Of a stretch of DNA of 35,619 nt, positions 16,453 to 24,477 are shown piece by piece. The position numbers and the translations under genes were made by a program. Source of the stretch: DATHYU01 sp033722675 (GTDB lineage: Bacteria; Actinomycetota; Acidimicrobiia; Spongiisociales; UBA11373); NCBI GenBank assembly GCA_033722675.1, contig JAWVYO010000014.1, forward strand, positions 1 through 35,619. The letters are read 5' to 3'. The first letter of the stretch is position 1; the number at the start of each line of letters is the position of its first letter. Below the pieces are notes generated by a model. The model was given only the letters and a program-made list of their open reading frames with translations. It was not told the DNA's origin and made no database searches.

Positions 16453-17514
16453 TCAGCCGAGGGCGGCGTCGAGGTCGTCGAGGAGGTCGTCGGACCCCTC
16501 CAGCCCGACGGACAATCGAACCAGCCCCGGTGGCGCCCCGGAATCGGCGTCGATGCGGTGCTCGACGAGCGACTCCACGCCACCGAGGGAGGTGGCGCGG
16601 CGGAACAGGCGGAGGGCGCGGACGACCCGGGCCGCCTCGGCCGGCGAGTCGAGCTCGAAGGAGAGGACGCCGCCGAACGCCGTCATCTGGCGGGCGGCCA
16701 CGTCGTGACCGGGATGATCGACCAGACCCGGGTACCAGACGCGCTCGACGCGGCGGTCGCCGTCGAGCGTCGTGGCGATCCGCAGGGCCGTCTCGGACTG
16801 GCGCCCGACCCGTACGGCGAGGGTGCGGACGCCCCGCAGCGTGAGCCAGGTCTCCAGCGCGCCGGGGATGGCGCCGTCGCGGACCCGCGCCGACCGGAGC
16901 ATCCCCGCGGCCTCCTCGTCGCCGGTCACCAGGATCCCCCCGAGGGCGTCGGAGTGCCCGCCCACGAACTTCGTCGTCGAGTGCACGACCACGTCGGCGC
17001 CGAGACCGAGGGGCCGCTGGAGCACGGGGGTGGCGAACGTCGAGTCGACGATGGTGACCACGTCGCGTTCGTTCGCCTCGGCAGCGACGGAGGCGATGTC
17101 GGTCACCAGGCACTTCGGGTTCGACGGCGTCTCGACGAACCACACGTCGCCGGCCTCGAGGTCCTCCGGCCCGGCGAGCTCCCAGACCCCCCGATCGGCC
17201 TCCGCCTCCACGAAGGCCCGGGTGCCGTGGTACACCTCCTCGGGCAGGGCGATGCGGACGGGCCCGAGCCACCGCAGCACCGCGGCGACGGCCGCCATGC
17301 CAGAGGGATAGGCGACGGCGAACCCGCCCTCCAGCGCCCCGAGCACCGTCTCGAGCCGCCCGGCGGGATCGGCGTCGCCCCGCCGGTAGGTCCATCCGCC
17401 GTCCATGCGCTCGAAGGTCGTCGACGGTCGCAGCGCGGGGGCGACGTCGGGCAGCTCGTCGTGCCCGCGGTCGGCGTGGAGCGCCAGCGTGGCCGGGTCG
17501 CGGGGTTCGTCCAT
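16453..17514 (-). CDS. Cys/Met-metabolism PLP-dependent enzyme (cystathionine gamma-synthase/lyase family)
   Basis: A 353-residue fold-type I PLP enzyme. Landmarks are YPSGMAAVAAVL (phosphate-binding SGMAA, residues 70-75), TIVDSTFATPVLQRPL with PLP-binding Asp157, and VVHSTTKFVGGHSDALGG with Schiff-base Lys182, followed by SLGGVESLVEHR and LVRLSVGLEGSDDLLDDL, which are strongly conserved in the family. It is shorter than the usual 380-400 residues. The segment that normally reads YSRxxNPT is changed to YRRGDADPAGRLE. It may act in transsulfuration or as a gamma-lyase; specificity cannot be told. Start: ATG at 17514 with GGGGAGG six bases upstream. It follows the Thr-rich lipoprotein gene by 28 bp on the same strand. 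Confidence 0.85.
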   Translation of the reverse strand: MDEPRDPATLALHADRGHDELPDVAPALRPSTTFERMDGGWTYRRGDADPAGRLETVLGALEGGFAVAYPSGMAAVAAVLRWLGPVRIALPEEVYHGTRAFVEAEADRGVWELAGPEDLEAGDVWFVETPSNPKCLVTDIASVAAEANERDVVTIVDSTFATPVLQRPLGLGADVVVHSTTKFVGGHSDALGGILVTGDEEAAGMLRSARVRDGAIPGALETWLTLRGVRTLAVRVGRQSETALRIATTLDGDRRVERVWYPGLVDHPGHDVAARQMTAFGGVLSFELDSPAEAARVVRALRLFRRATSLGGVESLVEHRIDADSGAPPGLVRLSVGLEGSDDLLDDLDAALG

Positions 17515-17542
17515 CGTGGCCTCCCCGCGTCCCGAACCCGGT

Positions 17543-18253
17543 TCAGCCCAGGGCGGCGGCGAGCTCGGCCGCCGTGATGATCCCGCTGCGTCGGGTGACC
17601 GGTTCGGCGAGGCCGCCCGTGTTCGGATCGATCTGGACGAAGGTCGGTCCGTCCTCGACCACGAGCGCGTTCCCCGTGTAGACGGTGCCATCGACCTCGA
17701 TGGAGATCGTGTCTCCGGTGACCTCGACGTTCGGGACCCACGCCGTGTTCGGCGGGAATCGCTCGGGCGTCGCGTAGTTGATGACCGGGAACTCCGCTCC
17801 CGACTGGGCGAGGCACTGGGTGGTGGTCGAGCCGTCCTCCACGTACGTCACGCAGAGCACCGACGTGCCCTCGGGCAGGCCCTGGAGCCGCACCGTCGGA
17901 TCTCCGTGACGCACCTCCTCGAAGGTGAAGCCGAACTCCCCGTCGGGGAGGACCGTGAGCGTGACACCGGTGAGCGGCTCGATCGTCTCGAGCGGGTCCG
18001 GGTCCTCGGGAGTCGGCGTCTCGAAGGAGACCTCCACCGTGCGCGGCTCGGGCACCGTCGTGGTGGTCGTGGTGGTCGTGGACGTCGTCGTGGTCGTGGA
18101 CGTGGTCGACGTCGTGGACGTGGTCGACGCGGACGTGGTGGAGGACGTGGCGGGGACCGTCGACGACGTCGTGGTCGCCGATCCCCCGTCGTCGTCGCCG
18201 CAGGCGGCTGCGAGGAGGGCGAACGTGCAGAGAACGACGGCGAGACGCTTCAT
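17543..18253 (-). CDS. Lipoprotein with long Thr/Ser-rich linker, function unknown
   Basis: A 236-residue exported protein. MKRLAVVLCTFALLAAAC is a signal peptide with lipobox ending at Cys18. Residues about 27-66 are almost only Thr and Ser with two Val-Pro, a flexible wall-spanning linker. The rest (about 170 residues) looks like a compact beta-rich domain containing two cysteines (VLCVTYV, TTQCLAQ) about 13 residues apart. I do not recognise the domain. Start: ATG at 18253, chosen because it begins the signal peptide and is preceded by AGGGGGA; the frame is open 15 codons upstream. It may be cotranscribed with the downstream PLP enzyme gene. Confidence 0.75.
   Translation of the reverse strand: MKRLAVVLCTFALLAAACGDDDGGSATTTSSTVPATSSTTSASTTSTTSTTSTTTTTSTTTTTTTTVPEPRTVEVSFETPTPEDPDPLETIEPLTGVTLTVLPDGEFGFTFEEVRHGDPTVRLQGLPEGTSVLCVTYVEDGSTTTQCLAQSGAEFPVINYATPERFPPNTAWVPNVEVTGDTISIEVDGTVYTGNALVVEDGPTFVQIDPNTGGLAEPVTRRSGIITAAELAAALG
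18055..18180. repeat. Low-complexity Thr-codon tract
   Basis: Irregular tandem units of GTGGTC, GTCGTG and GTGGAC on the plus strand, encoding the Thr/Ser linker of the lipoprotein on the minus strand. Almost every Thr codon is ACC or ACG. Such tracts can change length by slippage. Confidence 0.7.
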
Positions 18254-18323
18254 CGGGCGGTCCCCCTTCGAGACGGCAGGCCAGGGATGATAGAGCACGA
18301 TCGATCCCCCGGTCGACCGTCGA

Positions 18324-18869
18324 CTAGCCCCCGAGGATCTCGCCCTTCAGTCGGTCGAACTCGTCGTCCGTCAGGGCGCCGGCATCCCGCAACGCGGCGA
18401 GCCGCTCGAGTCGCGCCAGCGTGTCGTCCGAGTCGTCCGGAGAGGAGGCTGCCGCTCCTCCCAGCGCCTCGAGGATACGGGCACCCAGGTCCGGATCCCC
18501 GTCGACCTCGACCGCCGTCGATGCGGGCGGGGGACCGTCGACCGGGCCCCTGGCGGCGAGGTCCGCCCGACGCTGCTCGGCGGCCTCCTGCTGGGCGACC
18601 ATGTGGGCGTCCCAATCGATGGCGACCTCCGTCGGATCCGTGCGGTCCACCTTCACCGGCAGCCGCATGCCGAACCCCAGCGGCGCCTTCGCCGACACGA
18701 GCCACTGGTCCTGGACCTCATAGGGCGCGCGACCCTCGACGTAGACGTGCAGCGTCATCCCCAGGTTGAACTTCGACGCGCCCCGGGGCGGGGCGGTCAT
18801 CGACTGGACGACGGCGGTCGCCGGCACGCCCTTCTTCAGGATCTTGCGGACCTTCAGCGGGTTGAGCAC
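18324..18869 (-). CDS. SHOCT-domain protein of unknown function
   Basis: A 181-residue soluble protein. The N-terminal part (LNPLKVRKILKKGVPATAVVQSM, then GMTLHVYVEGRAPYEVQDQWLV) resembles small beta-barrel domains found before SHOCT in actinobacterial proteins. The C-terminus, LARLERLAALRDAGALTDDE followed by FDRLKGEIL, is a clear SHOCT motif, a short two-helix oligomerisation element. An Ala/Asp/Pro-rich linker joins them. GTG at 18869 is preferred: the conserved region begins there and a TAGGGT box lies 7 nt upstream. The open frame extends upstream to 19001 but would cross the divergent promoter region of the DGPF gene. No biochemical function can be stated. Confidence 0.72.
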   Translation of the reverse strand: MLNPLKVRKILKKGVPATAVVQSMTAPPRGASKFNLGMTLHVYVEGRAPYEVQDQWLVSAKAPLGFGMRLPVKVDRTDPTEVAIDWDAHMVAQQEAAEQRRADLAARGPVDGPPPASTAVEVDGDPDLGARILEALGGAAASSPDDSDDTLARLERLAALRDAGALTDDEFDRLKGEILGG

Positions 18870-18876
18870 GCCCGGG

Positions 18877-18882
18877 ACCCTA
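18877..18882 (-). promoter_or_regulatory. Leaderless-type -10 box (TAGGGT) for the SHOCT gene
   Basis: Minus-strand TAGGGT lies 7 nt before the GTG at 18869, with no ribosome site. It fits a leaderless transcript and supports the short start. Confidence 0.45.
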
Positions 18883-18916
18883 CCCGTGTCCCGGCCTGCG
18901 CGCGCCGACGTCTCGA

Positions 18917-18943
18917 TGTCGAAATCGGTGGCGGCCGTTCGTC
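18917..18943 (+). promoter_or_regulatory. Candidate ECF42-type promoter upstream of the DGPF/sigma pair
   Basis: TGTCGA (18917-18922) is followed after 17 nt by CGTC (18940-18943), about 40 bp before the DGPF gene start. As I recall, ECF42 sigma factors of Streptomyces recognise TGTCGA at -35 and a CGA/TC or CGTC-like -10, usually in front of genes for DGPF proteins. The position and spacing suggest autoregulation of the pair. Confidence 0.5.
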
Positions 18944-18982
18944 GTATGGGCGAAGGTGTCCGTCGACACGAAAGGATCAGGG

Positions 18983-19354
18983 ATGCCGAAGTACGCAGCA
19001 CTCATCTACTCGCCGGCCGAGTCCGAGGGCATGGGGACGCCCGAGCAGTGGGAGACGGTGATGGCCGAATACAACGAGTTCGGCGAGAAGGCCGGCGCCG
19101 CCGGCGTCGTCGCCGGCGGCGAGGCGCTCCACGACACCGCCACCGCCACGACCGTGCGCGTCGAGGGCGGGAAGGGCGGGAAGGTGATCACCACCGACGG
19201 CCCCTTCGCCGAGACGAAAGAGGTCCTCGGCGGGTTCTACCTGCTCGAGTGCGCCGACCTGGACGAGGCCATCTCGTGGGCCTCGCAGATCCCCGGCGCC
19301 TGGCACGGCGCGGTGGAGGTCCGGCCGGTCATCGACTTCTCAGCGGAGCAGTGA
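18983..19354 (+). CDS. YCII-related DGPF-domain protein
   Basis: A 123-residue protein of the YCII/DGPF family: PKYAALIYSPAESEG at the start, then VITTDGPFAETKEVLGGFYLLE with the DGPF motif at about residues 74-77, and a final VEVRPVIDF strand. Family members fold as ferredoxin-like alpha/beta barrels and are regularly encoded beside ECF42 sigma factors; their biochemical role is not established. ATG at 18983 is preceded by AAAGGATCAGGG, which gives a usable ribosome site; an in-frame ATG nine codons upstream lacks one and is less likely. Its TGA overlaps the GTG start of the sigma factor. Confidence 0.88.
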   Translation: MPKYAALIYSPAESEGMGTPEQWETVMAEYNEFGEKAGAAGVVAGGEALHDTATATTVRVEGGKGGKVITTDGPFAETKEVLGGFYLLECADLDEAISWASQIPGAWHGAVEVRPVIDFSAEQ

Positions 19355-20562
19355 CGGCGGAGATCGAAGAGACGTTGCGGATCGAGGGTGGCCCCGTGCT
19401 GGCCACCCTCATCCGCTTCACCGGTGACATCGATCTGGCCGAAGACGCGCTGCAGGACGCCGCGCTCGTGGCGCTGCGCCGGTGGGGCGAGATCGGGGTG
19501 CCCGAGAACCCGGCGGCGTGGCTCACCACGGTCGCCCGCAACAAGGCGCTGGACCGCCTCCGCCGCGAAGCACGCCGCACCGACAAGGAGGCCGAGGCGA
19601 TGCGTATGCTCGCCGATCCGGGTGCGGCCGAGCCGGGAACCGACCTGCTCCGGCTCCTGTTCACCTGCTGCCATCCCGCGCTCGCACCCGAGGCCCGCAT
19701 CGCCCTCGCCCTCCGAACCCTCTCGGGCCTGACGACCCGCGAGATCGCCCGGGCCTTCCTGGTCGCGGAGCCGACGATGGGGCAGCGGATCAGTCGGGCG
19801 AAACGCAAGATCGCCGACGCCCGCATCCCCTACCGCGTGCCCGCCGATCACGAGCTGCCGGAACGGCTTCCCACGGTGCTCGCGGTGCTGTACCTGATCT
19901 TCACGACCGGCCACCACGCCCCCGAGGGAGCACTCACCGGGCGTGTGGAGCTGACCGACGAGGCGATTCGGCTGACCCGCATGCTCCACGGCCTCATGCC
20001 CGACGAAGCCGAGGTGTCCGGCCTGCTGGCACTCATGATCGCCACCCGCGCCCGGCGCGACGCTCGCACCGACGGTGCCGGCGATCTCGTGGTGCTGGCC
20101 GACCAGGACCGCACGAGGTGGGACCGGGAGGCGATCGCCGAGGCGGACCTCCTCCTGCGGCGGGCCATCGCCCGACGGGACCCGGGCCCCTATCAGATCC
20201 AGGCGGCGATCGCCTGCCTGCACGGCGAGGCCGCCTCGCACGACGACACCGACTGGGAACAGATCGCCCGGTTGTACCGATCCCTCGAGGCCCTGCAGCC
20301 CACGGCCGTGGTGCGGGTCAACCGGGCGGTGGCGGAGACGATGGTCCACGGTCCCGAGGCCGGACTGGCGCTGCTCGACGACGTCGAGGGCCTGGAGGCG
20401 TGGCATCTGCTCTGGTCGACGCGAGCCGCCCTGTACCGACGTCTCGGCCGCCTCGACGAGGCCGCGAAGGCCTACCGGCGGGCCCTCGACCTCGACATGA
20501 ACGAGACCGACCGCCGATTCCTCGAACGGTGCCTCGCGGAGGTCGATGCCTCCGAGGTCTGA
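19351..20562 (+). CDS. ECF42-type RNA polymerase sigma factor with C-terminal TPR-like extension
   Basis: A 403-residue ECF sigma factor. Sigma region 2 is seen in RFTGDIDLAEDALQDAALVA and WLTTVARNKALDRLRREARR. Region 4 is the helix-turn-helix LTTREIARAFLVAEPTMGQR followed by ISRAKRKI. A C-terminal extension of about 200 residues includes PYQIQAAIACLHGEA, RVNRAVAE and RLGRLDEAAKAYRRALDLD, the TPR-like part that defines this group; it is needed for activity in studied relatives. No anti-sigma gene is adjacent. The GTG start at 19351 overlaps the DGPF stop (GTGA), implying coupled translation. Likely targets are its own operon and other DGPF genes. Confidence 0.9.
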   Translation: MTAEIEETLRIEGGPVLATLIRFTGDIDLAEDALQDAALVALRRWGEIGVPENPAAWLTTVARNKALDRLRREARRTDKEAEAMRMLADPGAAEPGTDLLRLLFTCCHPALAPEARIALALRTLSGLTTREIARAFLVAEPTMGQRISRAKRKIADARIPYRVPADHELPERLPTVLAVLYLIFTTGHHAPEGALTGRVELTDEAIRLTRMLHGLMPDEAEVSGLLALMIATRARRDARTDGAGDLVVLADQDRTRWDREAIAEADLLLRRAIARRDPGPYQIQAAIACLHGEAASHDDTDWEQIARLYRSLEALQPTAVVRVNRAVAETMVHGPEAGLALLDDVEGLEAWHLLWSTRAALYRRLGRLDEAAKAYRRALDLDMNETDRRFLERCLAEVDASEV

Positions 20563-20681
20563 CGGCTCCAGCGACCCGGAATCGAGCGTGCCCTGCGGTT
20601 CCCTCCGAAGAGGGGCGACCGGCCATCGGGCGGCCGACGCCCGAGGCGAGACCTCGAACCCGCTGATCGGTCCACCGACCG

Positions 20682-20687
20682 TATCCT
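20682..20687 (+). promoter_or_regulatory. Leaderless-type -10 box (TATCCT) for the GH57-like lipoprotein
   Basis: TATCCT lies 8 nt before the ATG at 20696, in the 133-bp gap after the sigma factor gene. No Shine-Dalgarno sequence is present. Indicates an independent promoter. Confidence 0.45.
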
Positions 20688-20695
20688 GTCGCTCC

Positions 20696-23533
20696 ATGAC
20701 CCGTGAGACCCATCGATCGCGTCGGATGCCGTTGGGTGTCGCGGGGCTCCTGACGGCGCTGGCGCTGGTCGCCGCCGGGTGCGACGCCGGGGCATCCTCC
20801 GACGAACCAGGCGACGATCCCCTCGCCGTGGTCTTCGTGTGGACGTTCCACGAGCCCCTCGGACGCGTGCCTCCCGGGGACATCGACCCGCGCATCCGCC
20901 TCCACGCCGCACGGGACTATCCCGACGTGGTCGCCGCGGTCGACGCCGTTCCCGGGTCGCAGGTCGTCCTCGCGCCGAGCTCGACGGTCCTCGAGGGCCT
21001 CACACGCCTCGCGGGCGGCGAGGAGGACGCGCTGATGGAACTCCTGACGGCTCCCCCCGACCGGCTGACGACCGACCACCTCGACCTGCTGGCGTCGGCT
21101 GCACTCGACGTGCCCGTCGGCTCCGCCGGGCGGATCGCCTCGCTTCCGCGACTCGGGGACGCGGTGCGCTCCGGCGCCCCGCTCGACGACGACACGATTC
21201 GAGACCTCCAGGTCGCCGTCGGCCTGGCGTGGCTCGACCCGGACCACGCTCCGGGCCTCGGGTCGCTCCCTCCCGACACCGACGGGTTCGATCGGGAGGA
21301 CCGCGAGGCGGTCGCCGCTGCACACCGACGGGCGCCCGACACCGCTCTGGACGGATGGATCCGGCTCGTCGTCGACGGCTCCGCCGAGGTCGCGGCGACG
21401 ACGTCCGACGCCGCGGTGGCCCCGCTGCTCGTCGACGGCTGGGCGGGGGCCGTCGGGGACCCCCAAGGCGTGCTGCCGGCGAACCGGTTCGAGGAACAGA
21501 CCGACGGGCGGGCCGTCATCTGGCGCGGCCTCGACGCATCCGAGGCGGCGTTCGGCGTCCGGCCCACCGGGCTCGTACCGGCAGGCGGAGCCCTGTCCGG
21601 GAGGACGACGGATCTGCTGGCCCTCGAGGGGGCCACGTGGACCGTGACCGGCGAGGACGCCCTCGCCCGGAGCCTGGGACGCACGCACCTCCGAGAGCCC
21701 GGTCGACCGGCCGCACACGTCGACCTCGACCGGCCGTGGGCGGCTGCGTCCGGAACGATCGTCCTCGGAGCCGACGAGCACCTCGGACGGCTGCTGCGGG
21801 AGGCGTACACGGACATCCCGCCCGCCGACGCGGCCGAGCATTTCCTCGGGGAACTGGAAACCGTCGCCGCGACCGACGGCGCCGAGATCGTCACCGTCGT
21901 CGTCGACGGATCCACACCCTGGCGGCACCACGCGGAGGGGGCCACACCCCTGTTCGAGAGGATCCTGGCCGGGATCGCCTCGTCCCCGACGCTCACGACC
22001 ACGACCCCGGCCGTCTTCCTGGCTTCGCACGCCGAGACCGCCGGCGAGCTCCCGTGGATCTGGCCGGGATCCTTCGACGCCGCCGATCTGCGGGACTGGG
22101 TCGGCGAAGCGGAGGAGGCCGACGCCTGGAACCTGCTCTGGCGGGTCCGGCTCGACCTCCGACTGCTCTCGCGCGAGGGCGTCGTGCCCAGTCCCGACAT
22201 CTTCCGGGCGTTCGAGGCCATGCACCGGGCGGAGAGCGGCGACTGGCTGCGGTGGTACGGCGACGATGCCGACAGCGGGGACGATCGCGCCATGGACCGT
22301 CACCTCCGATCCCTCCTCGCCACCGTGTACGCCCATCTCGACCGCGCCCCGCCGCCCCTCCTGGACGTCCCCGTCGTGCCCGAACGGCCGGAACCGGCAT
22401 CCGACGGCGGGTGGACGGGCGACGACGCCGGCATCTCCGTGACGTGGACCCGGGAGGGCCCGTCCTTCGCCGTACGGCTGGGATCCGCACCCTCGGGCTT
22501 CGATCTGTGGGTGTCGACGGGCGACGACGACCGGCGCCGCGTCACCCTCGACGGCACGCCCATCGGCATGACCGCCGCAGGTCTGCTGCGGTGGTCCGCC
22601 ACGGCGCCGGCCGTCGTCGAGATCTTCGACGTGCCCCCCTTCGGGAGCACCGAGACCGCGGTCGTCGACCGGATCCCGGCGGTCGTCGACGATCGGCTCG
22701 TCACCTTCACCCTCCCGACCGCCGAGGGGCTCCGGCCGGGCGATCCCCTCCGGTTCCGTCTCGTTCCGCGCCAGGCCGATCGCGAGCTCGCCCTGGTCCC
22801 CGGAACCGGGCCCGGTTCGACGGCGTCCTTCGTCACGCCCTTCCTGCGGGTCGCCGACCCCGTCGGCGACGATCACGGGCCGGGATCGTCCACCTATCCC
22901 CGGGATGAGCGCTTCGTCCCGGGCTCGCTCGATCTCGCGAACGCGGAGTTCGCCACGGCGGGCGACGAACTCGTCGTTCGGATCACGACCGTGGCGGATC
23001 TGTCGAACCCGTTCGACCGACCCAGCGGCGTCGGCCTCCAGATCGTCGACATCGCCATCGACACCGACCCGGGCGCCGGGACCGGCCCGAGGGCGTTCCC
23101 GACCGGCCGACGGGTCGCGCTCCCCGCCGGCCACGGATGGGAGGCCCTGGTGACCGTCGACGGCCAGGGGGCACGGGTGGTGGGTCGGGCCGGCGACCTC
23201 CACGGCGTCGGCCTGCGTGTGGATGCCCGGGACGGCTCGATCGTCCTGCGCATCCCGCGCGCCGTCGTCGGGCCGGGCGACCCGTCCGAGTGGGCGTACG
23301 CGGTGACGCTGGCCGCCGCGACTCCCGACACAGCCGGCGGAGTCCTGCCCCTCGGAGCGACGGCGGCGCGCTGGCGCGGGGGTGGAGCAGCCGACGACAC
23401 CGCGCATCCGATGGTGTACGACGTGCTGTCGGCGGAGCCCGGTCGCCAGGAGTCGATGCTCGGGGACCACCGTCGGGACGGCGCGCCGCAGGACGAGGAC
23501 GATCTCGGAACGGTCCCCGTCGTGGGAGGCTGA
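20696..23533 (+). CDS. GH57-like lipoprotein with degenerate active site and glucodextranase C-terminal-like domain
   Basis: A 945-residue lipoprotein (signal peptide, lipobox AAGC, Cys29). Residues 45-565 follow the GH57 amylopullulanase-type pattern: FVWTFHEPL, then DPRIRLHAARDYPDV, a FGVRPTGLVPAGGALS block, ELPWIWPGSFDAADLRDWVG, then DAWNLLWRVR and GDWLRWYGDDADSGDDRAMD. Near residues 716-800 lies a Glucodextran_C/DOMON-like module (PFLRVADPVGDDHGPGS, SGVGLQIVDIAIDTDPGAG). In active GH57 enzymes the nucleophile is Glu in a WPSEGSVS-type motif. Here the aligned stretch is VPAGGALS, with Gly297 in that position, and the downstream FRDxxLSD motif is also lost (LGADEHLGR). It is therefore probably a sugar- or wall-binding pseudoenzyme on the outer face of the membrane. 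The start has a TATCCT box 8 nt upstream. Confidence 0.8.
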   Translation: MTRETHRSRRMPLGVAGLLTALALVAAGCDAGASSDEPGDDPLAVVFVWTFHEPLGRVPPGDIDPRIRLHAARDYPDVVAAVDAVPGSQVVLAPSSTVLEGLTRLAGGEEDALMELLTAPPDRLTTDHLDLLASAALDVPVGSAGRIASLPRLGDAVRSGAPLDDDTIRDLQVAVGLAWLDPDHAPGLGSLPPDTDGFDREDREAVAAAHRRAPDTALDGWIRLVVDGSAEVAATTSDAAVAPLLVDGWAGAVGDPQGVLPANRFEEQTDGRAVIWRGLDASEAAFGVRPTGLVPAGGALSGRTTDLLALEGATWTVTGEDALARSLGRTHLREPGRPAAHVDLDRPWAAASGTIVLGADEHLGRLLREAYTDIPPADAAEHFLGELETVAATDGAEIVTVVVDGSTPWRHHAEGATPLFERILAGIASSPTLTTTTPAVFLASHAETAGELPWIWPGSFDAADLRDWVGEAEEADAWNLLWRVRLDLRLLSREGVVPSPDIFRAFEAMHRAESGDWLRWYGDDADSGDDRAMDRHLRSLLATVYAHLDRAPPPLLDVPVVPERPEPASDGGWTGDDAGISVTWTREGPSFAVRLGSAPSGFDLWVSTGDDDRRRVTLDGTPIGMTAAGLLRWSATAPAVVEIFDVPPFGSTETAVVDRIPAVVDDRLVTFTLPTAEGLRPGDPLRFRLVPRQADRELALVPGTGPGSTASFVTPFLRVADPVGDDHGPGSSTYPRDERFVPGSLDLANAEFATAGDELVVRITTVADLSNPFDRPSGVGLQIVDIAIDTDPGAGTGPRAFPTGRRVALPAGHGWEALVTVDGQGARVVGRAGDLHGVGLRVDARDGSIVLRIPRAVVGPGDPSEWAYAVTLAAATPDTAGGVLPLGATAARWRGGGAADDTAHPMVYDVLSAEPGRQESMLGDHRRDGAPQDEDDLGTVPVVGG

Positions 23534-23547
23534 GCGCCCTCGAACGC

Positions 23548-24477
23548 TCAGCCCGGCTGCTGATCCTCCCAGGCCTCGACGATGTCGCTCGCCGTCGCCA
23601 CCCACACGTCGTCACGGCCGCCCACGAGATCCAGGATCGCCTCGAACGCGGCGATCCGGTGGGGCTGGCCCAGGAGCCAGGGATGGACCGACAGGGCCAA
23701 CATGCGCCCCCCCTCGCGCGCCGATTCGGCGAGGAGGAGGTCGAAGGCGTCGGTCACCTGGTCCACGTACTCCGACACGGCGTGGAGCGAGTCCACGAGG
23801 ATCGTGGTGTCCGCCAACTCGCTCGACAGCGGCATCGAGACGATCGAGCCGTGGTCGGTGGCGAAGGAGTACGGGAGCTCGTCGTTCACCCAGTCCGCCA
23901 TGTACCGGACGCCGCGGGCGGCCAGCAGATCCGGCGTCCGGCCGCTCTGGGACTTGCCGGGACTCAGCCAGCCCACGATGTCCCGGTCCACCGCCTCGCC
24001 CAGCGTGGCGAGGGACCGTTCCACCAGGTCGGCCTCCACGGACGGATCGAGGTCGCCGTGGTGGGGATGGTTCATCGACCATCCGTTGCAGGCGATCTCG
24101 TCCGGTCGTGCGGCGAGACGCTCGGCCAGGTACGGGTACCGCTGCGCGAGCCGCGCCGACACCGCGAAGGTGACGGGCAGCCCCGACGCGTCCAGGGCGT
24201 CGAAGAACCGGTAGACCCCCACCCGGTGGCCGTACTCCCGGAGGCTGTAGTGCCGCAGATCGGGGTACACGGTCTTCATGCCGTGGGGAGGCGGGAAGGG
24301 ATCGTTCGACTGGTCGAGCGGATAGTACGGCAGCCCGACGTTGATCCAGACCGCCAGCGTCGCGCCCTCGGGCCACGTCACGGGCGCGCGGTCCTGGAGC
24401 ATCTCCCACGGGTAGCGGTCGTGGTCCATGCCGTAGGACCGATGGGGGTACTCGAAGTAGTCGCGATCGAGCGTCAT
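23548..24477 (-). CDS. PuuE-like polysaccharide-deacetylase-fold hydrolase, copy 1
   Basis: A 309-residue NodB-fold protein of the allantoinase (PuuE)/peptidoglycan-deacetylase-like group, without a signal peptide. Conserved landmarks are LREYGHRVGVYRFFDAL, DEIACNGWSMNHPHHG, and SVHPWLLGQPHRIAAFEAIL with His265 and His273. PuuE enzymes open the cyclic amide ring of allantoin without the metal site of true chitin deacetylases. Where its neighbour has SHG (His115), this protein has CNG with Asn131, so the two active sites differ. Its ATG overlaps the stop of copy 2 (ATGA), so they are translationally coupled and may form a heteromer. The substrate is unknown; the nearby cyclic amidohydrolases suggest a cyclic amide or imide. 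Confidence 0.8.
   Translation of the reverse strand: MTLDRDYFEYPHRSYGMDHDRYPWEMLQDRAPVTWPEGATLAVWINVGLPYYPLDQSNDPFPPPHGMKTVYPDLRHYSLREYGHRVGVYRFFDALDASGLPVTFAVSARLAQRYPYLAERLAARPDEIACNGWSMNHPHHGDLDPSVEADLVERSLATLGEAVDRDIVGWLSPGKSQSGRTPDLLAARGVRYMADWVNDELPYSFATDHGSIVSMPLSSELADTTILVDSLHAVSEYVDQVTDAFDLLLAESAREGGRMLALSVHPWLLGQPHRIAAFEAILDLVGGRDDVWVATASDIVEAWEDQQPG

Noticed and set aside
18055..18180. CRISPR-like or regulatory repeat array
   Set aside because: Units are short and irregular, and lie in frame within a Thr/Ser linker; there are no spacers.
20318..23605. A 1095-codon open frame on the minus strand opposite the GH57-like gene
   Set aside because: It is Arg/Gly/Asp-rich without domain motifs and mirrors a well-supported gene; long antisense open frames are expected at this G+C content.
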